From the NCBI GenBank assembly GCA_033980235.1, contig CM067070.1, positions 7,270,195 to 7,334,194 on the forward strand: a DNA stretch of 64,000 nt, read 5' to 3'. Every line of letters begins with the position of its first letter. Within the stretch, counting starts at the first letter, position 1. The notes under the pieces were generated by a model. The model was not told the origin of the DNA. It made no database searches and saw nothing but the letters and a program-made list of their open reading frames with translations. The translations under genes and the position numbers were made by a program. Of the stretch, positions 57,281 to 64,000 are shown piece by piece. This stretch comes from Diadema setosum (Eukaryota > Echinodermata > Echinoidea > Diadematoida > Diadematidae).

Positions 57281-57744
57281 TTAAAGGGCCATTCCAGACG
57301 ATTTTCATAATTTCACATCATGTAGTACATAAATCAACAACTATCTGTATTGATTTGTGGAATTTATTGTGGTTCTTGAGCAGAGAAACAAAACTTTGAA
57401 AAACCGTCAACAAATTACACTGAACAAGGATGATGACATAGGAGGTTCACATATTTCAGAAATGTAGCAGTGTAATTCCATTACAATACCGCTTGCTTGC
57501 GAGTTCAACTGTGTATAATCTATGCATGTCTTCTTCTTTTATGCTTCCTTGAGCCTCAACTCATGCATTATTATGGTGACTCTGCCATGTCATCATCCTT
57601 GTTCATTCCAATGTGTTCTAAATTTTGAGAATGTTCTTATTCTTCATCCCAATTATCATATATTCTTAAACTCTGTCCTCAGTATAACTAATTTATAGTT
57701 GTTCAAATGTAAACATCTGAAAATCATCCGTAGGTCTGCTTTAA
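57281..57744 (+). mobile_element. T2/Kolobok-like MITE, family D, copy 3
   Basis: TTAAAGGGCCATTCCAGACG to TAGGTCTGCTTTAA, 464 bp, bounded by TTAA. It is a single, non-palindromic copy and so defines the unit for the inverted pair at 46751-47755. It lies about 175 bp after the YWTD exon, within the presumed intron. Confidence 0.82.
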
Positions 57745-57803
57745 GATCTTTAAAAAATTTCAGTACTGCCAGTAGTGAACACGGATAGCGGGATATATTA
57801 TCT

Positions 57804-57960
57804 GGGACCTGTTGCATAAAAGTTACTATTGTGGTAACTTTGCCATCCGATGGTAACTACCATGGCAACAATACTCGACAGCCAACAAAATCAAGATTTC
57901 CATGGAAGTTAACATTGGATGGCAAAGTTACCATAATAGTAACTTTTATGTAACGGGCCC
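57804..57960. mobile_element. Short MITE with GGGACCTGTTGCATAAAAG ends
   Basis: 157 bp. The left GGGACCTGTTGCATAAAAG and AACTTTGCCATCC face the right GGATGGCAAAGTT and CTTTTATGTAACGGGCCC. Confidence 0.8.
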
Positions 57961-58888
57961 CTGAGAACTTTAGCAAGCGTTTAAACGGAGAGAAATATCA
58001 AGCTAATTATGTGCGCTTCTCTAGCTCTCCCTTTTGCCATAAATGTAAAGACATACCGGCAGGTATCATGGCCGTTTTGAAAAGTGGTGGCCACTTCCGG
58101 GTTTCATGAGCTAACAAGCAAAAAAAAAAAAAAAAGGGGGGGGGGGGAGGGAGCAATTCAGCGCATCTTTCTCATTCCACTTCCGGGTTCTTAAGCTGAC
58201 AAGAAAAAAGTCTTCAGCGCAAAAACGAAGGCCTTAACGAGCTCACACGAGCTTACCTCCCCCCCCCCCCCCCCCCCCCCCGTTCCCGCCGGCCCTGGGT
58301 ATAAGATGTAGTGCACTTAGATGTGTATATACATGCATGAATACAATTTGACCAGATTGGTGGAGAAGTTTCTGACCGCCTTAAAGCTGCTGTTACACAG
58401 TTACATGCATGTAAAAGGAATGATCTCACCCAATCCGGAATGTTCTAACAAGTGGCTTTACACTCTTGGCTAAGTGATTTGATACATATAATTACACTGT
58501 ACAGTACAAGTTTATAAGTACTTGTAGTCCACTGTTTTTTGTGGAGGTTTGTTTTTTTATGTATGATGTCATACACGTAATAAGACAGTGAGTGAGGGTG
58601 ATTAGAAGGATCTTGAAACTCACCGGTATACCGGCCCTACATGCAGGTTGGAGATAATTACAGAATATTCAAGAAATGTTGAAAGGATCTGTATAAGGCA
58701 TAGTACCGGCCCAACAAGCTCGGACAGTCACTTCCTGCTCGGAAGAAACCCTGTCAGTCCTGTGTTACCTGTTGACCTGCTTTATTTTGTGGAGATAAGG
58801 CCAGATGGGATGTTTACGGAGAATTGAATCGCCTACACCATGGGCGGCGGAACCGGGCACTTTTTTTGCTAATAATGCATAGGAGTAC
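57961..58888. repeat. Dispersed CGGAAGT repeat with G and C runs
   Basis: CACTTCCGGGTTTCATGAGC and CACTTCCGGGTTCTTAAGC occur in tandem (58092-58210), with a G-run near 58137-58147 and a C-run near 58258-58280. They are related to 560-680. At 58845 a second related repeat starts (GGGCGGCGGAACCGGGCAC). No gene. Confidence 0.5.
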
Positions 58889-60362
58889 AAAGGCCCGTAT
58901 TCTACTGTAGACCAAGGTTTAAACCCATTTTAGACTCACCTATGGTTTAGCTAGACCCGAGGTTTAATTTTGTATTCTGCTAGCGAGGTTTAGTTAAACC
59001 CAAGTCTATTTCGGGTTTAAATTAAACCCGAAATAGTCTTGGGTCAAGCCATCATGGTGCCCTCTATGGAAGAAGAAATTCTCCCTCTCTGAGTACTTTT
59101 CTCTCCACAAATCCACTTAAATTTATTATTGGCAGTGTATCAGCCACATGTGCGTGACTTTCTTGGATTTTGAATAGTTTTTATGGGTATTTATGTCGAA
59201 TAAGGGCATGCTGTATTTTTGCTTGCGACGACTCGTGAAGCACTGTGATTATACTGTACAGTTTGTGTACGTGTGCGACGCACATCACAGGATACATGTA
59301 ATTAAGCGTCTAATAGCGTAGCGCTATCATATTTTTGGCTAGCTAGCTAGCTTTGAATGCTCAGTACCAGCAGATCCATTGCGCCGCGCCGGCCGGCGGC
59401 ACGGTTGCTGTGTGCGCTGGATGGGACATGGCTTTTTATGTCGATTGAATCGTGAATTCGGAATGGACTGGCAATTGTTCAAACCAGGACTTTGAGGTAG
59501 GAAATTGAATAAAAGCTTTTCTCTTAAGATTGTCTGTTAATAAAAATAGAAACCATTCTAAAATTTAGAAATAGATCTAGATCTACTATCAACCCTGTCT
59601 CGATATTAGAAGTAACGTTAGATTTTACCTACCGTACCACACTAACCTAACTTTTAATAGATCTAACGTTAGTCCTAACGTTACAATAATGTACTCTAGC
59701 TATTCGAATAGGTTCTACTAACGTTAGTAGGACCCTACTCCTACTAACTAGTCATAAAAATTAGTCCTACGATCGATCTAGGTTCTCGATCTAACAGTTG
59801 GAAACTATGCCAAATCGACCTCACGCTCTACCCTCTAGTCCTACATTGAGTTCTTGGTCTAGTCTTCAGGTTATTTTAATCGTAAAGCTTATCTAGACTA
59901 ACGTATTAGTACAGGTAGTACTAGTACAGTACTGTATTGCTACCATTTAGATCTCGAGTCTCTTCTAAGTGTACAATTTGCTACAAGTACTATAGTCGTA
60001 TAGATCTAGTATGTAGTAGTAGGACCCTAGGCGTATCTCGTGTGTACTCGCGTGTGGCCGGCAAGCTAGCTGCTGTATCCAGGCAGCCACTCGTTTTGTG
60101 CCATTGGCATTGATCCGTGTGCTGGTACCCTTACCAGTCATCGTTAGACTCGATTTAAACTCGAAATAAACCTCCTCCTGGATAGGTTTAATTTAAACCC
60201 GATTTAGACCACAGCTGGACTTAGTAGAATACAAATTAAACCTGGGTTTAAACCTGGGTCTAAACTGGTGGTTTAAACTCAGGTTTAAACCCCAAAAACC
60301 CACTTTAGACCCAGGCGTGGGTTTAAACTCGGGTCTAAGTTTTTAGCAGAATACGGGCCTTT
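58889..60362. mobile_element. Foldback DNA transposon with GGTTTAAACCC subterminal repeats
   Basis: The termini AAAGGCCCGTATTCTACTG and AGCAGAATACGGGCCTTT are inverted. Each end carries many copies of GGTTTAAACC and AGACCC motifs in both orientations. The interior (about 59060-60130) is rich in TAACGTTAG and CTACTA phrases and has no recognised transposase. It sits inside the repeat that begins at 58845 and resumes at 60363 (AGTCTAATCACTTGGGGC), matching 420-520. Confidence 0.78.
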
Positions 60363-60811
60363 AGTCTAATCACTTGGGGCACCCCACTTTTTTTCGCCTC
60401 GGAAGTGGCACCAGAAAAACAAAAATGTGATTAACTTTTTTTGTGTGTGTGTTGTACTAGAGTGCTAGAAGTGCGGGTGAGGTCTTTTTCAAGTTTCAAG
60501 TTTATTTCATATTTCCACTTTCTCAGTGATGGGATTACAAAATGATTGACAATAAAACAAAAGGACAAAATATATACAACCATATTTTTTGTTTGAATAA
60601 AAAAGAAAAACAAACATTAAACACAAATATAAATGGTCATTATCATCTGAGGATATCACAAATCAATGTTAGAAATATGATGGGGCCTACATGAAAGCAA
60701 TGTTGCTTGTAAAAGCATCTTTTTTTTTTCTTTCCTCCCTCTCTCTCTCTCTCTCACTCTCTCTCATTCTCTTTCTTGCTTGTCAGTATAAGAAACCCAG
60801 GAATGGCACCA
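60363..60811. repeat. Remainder of the interrupted repeat, plus AT-rich DNA
   Basis: Continues the repeat split by the foldback element to about 60420, then AT-rich DNA with a CT run near 60738-60775. No gene. Confidence 0.45.
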
Positions 60812-60980
60812 GGGAGAGCTTCATCAATTTAGTCAGCACTGACAAGTTGTCAGTCTCTGACAATTTCTGCAAAATCCTTGGTTTTGATTGGCTGAGATGC
60901 TCTGGTCACTGACTGTTACCATGGTGATTGTCAGAGACTGACAATTTGTCCGCGCTGGCAACTTTCATGAAACGGCCCCC
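60812..60980. mobile_element. Short MITE with TTGTCAGTCTCTGACAA ends
   Basis: Left GGGAGAGCTTCATCA and AGTTGTCAGTCTCTGACAAT face right ATTGTCAGAGACTGACAATT and CATGAAACGGCCCCC. About 169 bp. Confidence 0.65.
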
Positions 60981-61844
60981 AGAAATACAAATTGTTATAC
61001 AGTAGTGTCGTGCGCACGGTGTTGTGCGTACACTGTTGTGATGTGCGCTTGGAATGATGGGATATAAAATCTCGACTTTCTTTTTTTGGTCCAGCGTTCA
61101 CACGGTCACCGCGGGGCAAATTATGGGGATAATTCAAAATCTAGCGCAAAGTTTTTGCTTATTTGCATCGCGATGGTGATCACAATAATTGGTGATGATT
61201 TGTGTCCACAATGAGCAAAAATCTTGAGATTTCGATCGTGATGTCATCTTCGAGATTTGTATCCCGCTTATTCGCGTACTTTTGCATTCCGCTTGTATGT
61301 CCACATTTCTGTACTAAAACCTGGGCGTTTAAGGACCTTCGGCCATTTTAACTATCTAATATTACTCTGAAGATTTATTTCACCGGGAAACCACACACGA
61401 AGATAATTTAGAACAGCATTCTTTATGTGAATGTTACTTTCCATGTCTATAAGGTTACTGTTTGCTATTGGGAGCATGCGATATTAAAAAAAAATGTTCA
61501 AGATATCACATTAGATGCATAGGTCAGTAAGTTGTATCACAAAACATCCTACTATGTAAAAATTTCACAATAAAGGCTAAAATATAAGGAGATACGTGTT
61601 TCACTATATTTCTCACCAAACGACAACTGCAGACGGTTTAGTCTAGAAACATTTTTATTTCAACTATTGTTCATGTTTTTCATATCTAACAATACTTAAC
61701 ATCAATTATACTGATTCACATTTTATATTGATTGTTTCTTTATCCCTAATTCACATTTTAGAACTATTTTCTAAGCACTTAAGTTGGGTTTTTGTTTCAT
61801 CTGCAAATGATAAATAATGGCTGTAAAGTAGAAGTCAAATACCC
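60981..61844. other. Intergenic or intronic, nothing recognised
   Basis: No convincing ORF or repeat boundary. Confidence 0.4.
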
Positions 61845-62429
61845 GTAAAGTGCAAGTCCACCTTCATATGCATGAGATTGAGTGAATGCAGCAATATTAG
61901 TGAAACACCTCAATGAAAATTTTGGGGAAAATTAGACAATCCGCTCAAAAGTTATTAATTTTTAAAGTTTCTGCGCAGTTCCTGCTCGATGGGAAGACAA
62001 CTACAGTGTATGATGTCACATGCGTAGAACGATATAAGGATAATATAAAGAGAATTATACAAAATTTTGCTTTGGGAACAAAAAAAAAAAAAATCACAAT
62101 TCCTTGACTTGTCACTGACGTATGTTAAGGGTATTATTATTCCCCTGCATGTTTTCTGAAAGAGTCAAGTCAATAGTTCTTTCATTATGTAAAAAAAAAA
62201 AATGAAAATATGTTGATTTTCATTGTATTTTCTATGTATCGCTCTACACACTTGGCATCAGTTGAGCTGTAGAGTAGTCTTCTCATCCAGCAGTAACTGA
62301 GCAGAAACCTCAAACATTCGTAACTTTTGAATGGACTGTCCGATTTTCCTCAACCTGTCACCCATGTGTTATACTAGTAGTGCTAAATTCACTCATTCAC
62401 ATTTTTAGGAAGGTGAGCTTGTCCTTTAA
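61845..62429 (+). mobile_element. T2/Kolobok-like MITE, family A, copy 4 (diverged)
   Basis: The left end is decayed (GTAAAGTGCAAGTCCACC); the right end GAGCTTGTCCTTTAA is intact. The core includes CCCTGCATGTTTTCTGAAAG. It is the most diverged copy. Confidence 0.82.
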
Positions 62430-62522
62430 AATTAATGGGGTGTGTGTGTGTGTGTGTGTGTGTGTGTTTCACAGGTCTTTTCGTCCGCCAAGATGCACAA
62501 TGACAAAGACATCGTTTTGCAC
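62430..62522. repeat. TG microsatellite
   Basis: TG repeat at about 62441-62467, followed by a short unique stretch with a possible but unsupported splice acceptor. Confidence 0.8.
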
Positions 62523-62910
62523 TTAAAGGGATGGTACAGTAATGGTGGAGATGAGAATAATTATTGGGCATTTAACTTTTTTACGAGATACCAAGAAATC
62601 ACGTATGATATAGTACAGAGCATACCATTTTAGGAGGAATTCAAAGTTATTTTGATGAAATTCGGGTTTGGAATTACTGAAACATCCAAAAACAAAGTAA
62701 AACAAAGCTCTCGTAATAAAGTGTGGGTCCCACGCATTATTAGAATTGCTCTTTTTTTGCTATCTCAGCCATTTCAAAACCAATTTTCATCAAATAAACG
62801 TTGAACTCCTCATAAAATTACGTGCTCTTTTATATTTCACATGAGGTCTCTCATTATCTCACCATAAGAAAAAAAAAAATGTTAGAAACCTGAAATTAGG
62901 TCTCAACCAA
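62523..62910 (+). mobile_element. T2/Kolobok-like MITE, family B, nearly full copy
   Basis: Starts TTAAAGGGATGGTACAG and follows the family to GGTCTCAACCAA, where the other end should read ...ATCCCTTTAA. It is cut off there by the next repeat. Confidence 0.8.
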
Positions 62911-63300
62911 CACACTAAGAAATCAGGGTTCAAAATTGAACCTCTAGGCGTGATGCAATAGCAGCACCCCTTTTCCCTCAAAATTTGAACCCCTGTCTAG
63001 GGTTCAATTTTGAACCCCATAAAAATGAACCCTTTTCCCTCAAAATTTGAACCCCTGTCTAGGGTTCAATTTTGAATTCCATAAAAATGAACCCTCTGAG
63101 TTCAAAACTGAACGTCAAGGTTTATTTTTTGCACCCAGGCAGGTTAAAAATTGAACCTCTGAAGGATACATTGTTTAACCTCAAGGTTGTAAAAAGGTTC
63201 ATTCTTCCACCCAAAAGGGTTAATTCTTGAACTTTTCAGATATCAAAATTGAACCCTTTGCGGTGCATGTACGCTCCCTGGTTTTTATTTTTCCTCCTTA
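62911..63300. repeat. TTCAAAATTGAACC-type repeat block
   Basis: Repeated palindrome-like phrases GGGTTCAATTTTGAACCCC and CAAAATTTGAACCCC, with two adjacent copies of a unit of about 63 bp (starting near 62970 and 63030). It begins with CACACTAAGAAATCAGGG. Unknown element, non-coding. Confidence 0.6.
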
Positions 63301-64000
63301 ATGGGTTACATATATATATATATATATATACATATAATACATGTATTAAATAGACATATATATAATATACAATATTACATACAATATTATATATATTATA
63401 TATCCTGCTGAAATAATGGAGATGTTCAAGCTTAAAGTACAGCACAGTGTTCACAGTTGTTCAATCAAACACATACTCCTTAGCAATGCCAACACATACT
63501 CCTTAACAATGCCACCACCAATTCATTGTACATGCTGCTCATACTTCATGTTTGGCACACACTTTGTACAGAGAAATTAAAACATCTCTGCATCACAGAT
63601 GATTACATTTCATGTTTGTTTAATAAAGTCTTGGGATGATCAAAAACGAGGAAAATTAAATAAAGAGAAAATCCCCATTTTCGTACATTATCTAAGTACA
63701 GTTCATCATTTGGTACATACAAACTTGTCACTTTCATTTGTCAAGATGGATGCATTTCTGCATTCACACAAAAATGCACATGTATTGATTTTAAAGGCTA
63801 GGTTTTTATCATTCAAAACAAAGATTAAGTCAAATCAAGTTTTTGCATTATAATGTAATACATGTACAATAGAAAAAGTTAAATACAATACATGTACATA
63901 GCATATACTCATACAGTAATGAAATACAATGTATATTCAAATTTTGTAAATAAGGGAAAACAATATTCCCTGATGAAAAAAGAAATGTATCAAAGGTCTG
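63301..64000. other. AT-rich end of window, with TA repeats
   Basis: TA repeats at about 63308-63330 and an imperfect stretch to about 63402. A duplicated ACACATACTCCTTA phrase lies near 63470-63505. No gene is seen. Confidence 0.5.

Noticed and set aside
62462..62522. Possible exon after TTTCACAG with an open frame (VFSSAKMHNDKD)
   Set aside because: In the phase needed to follow the YWTD exon it stops after nine codons, no donor is seen, and it runs into a MITE at 62523.

Overview
The window is animal nuclear DNA, most likely from a marine invertebrate deuterostome such as an echinoderm. The evidence is intron-containing cytosolic HSP70/HSC70 genes with metazoan GT-AG splice sites, a jockey-superclade LINE, long TG/CA/CT/TA microsatellites and a very dense collection of inverted-repeat DNA transposons. 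The species assignment is an inference; no ribosomal or mitochondrial marker is present.

The main gene content is a family of three two-exon HSP70 copies, all on the minus strand and all with the same phase-2 intron in the same codon. Copy 1 (687-3779) is intact: 644 residues ending in the cytosolic EEVD motif. Copy 2 (8380-12797) has an open frame of 535 codons but stops before the C-terminal helical lid. Copy 3 (25541-29493) is a pseudogene with two in-frame stops, a one-base insertion and scrambled remains of the lid. The 5' flank of copy 3 was split by a foldback transposon of about 4.1 kb (29658-33769), which moved its upstream block away from exon 1. A single well-formed exon of a different gene lies on the plus strand at 56903-57106. 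It encodes the first-blade part of an LDL-receptor class B (YWTD) propeller; its partner exons are not recognisable here.

Most of the rest is transposable-element DNA. (a) A LINE with an intact endonuclease-reverse transcriptase ORF (40995-44072), preceded by tandem repeats of about 400 bp. (b) Three copies of a Helitron/Helentron-like element: two joined head to head as a 4.4 kb palindrome (15006-19411) and one single copy (35571-38492). (c) At least four unrelated MITE families bounded by TTAA with TTAAAGGRR termini, as known for T2/Kolobok elements. (d) Many foldback elements built from short repeated motifs: CACGAG, AAGCAATTGCTTG, GGTTTAAACC, TTCCGAAGG, and GC-rich palindromes.

Several insertions are nested, so relative ages can be read from the sequence. 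No tRNA, rRNA or CRISPR was recognised. The elements carry many perfect palindromic CRE (TGACGTCA) and DR1 (RGGTCAAAGGTCA) motifs.
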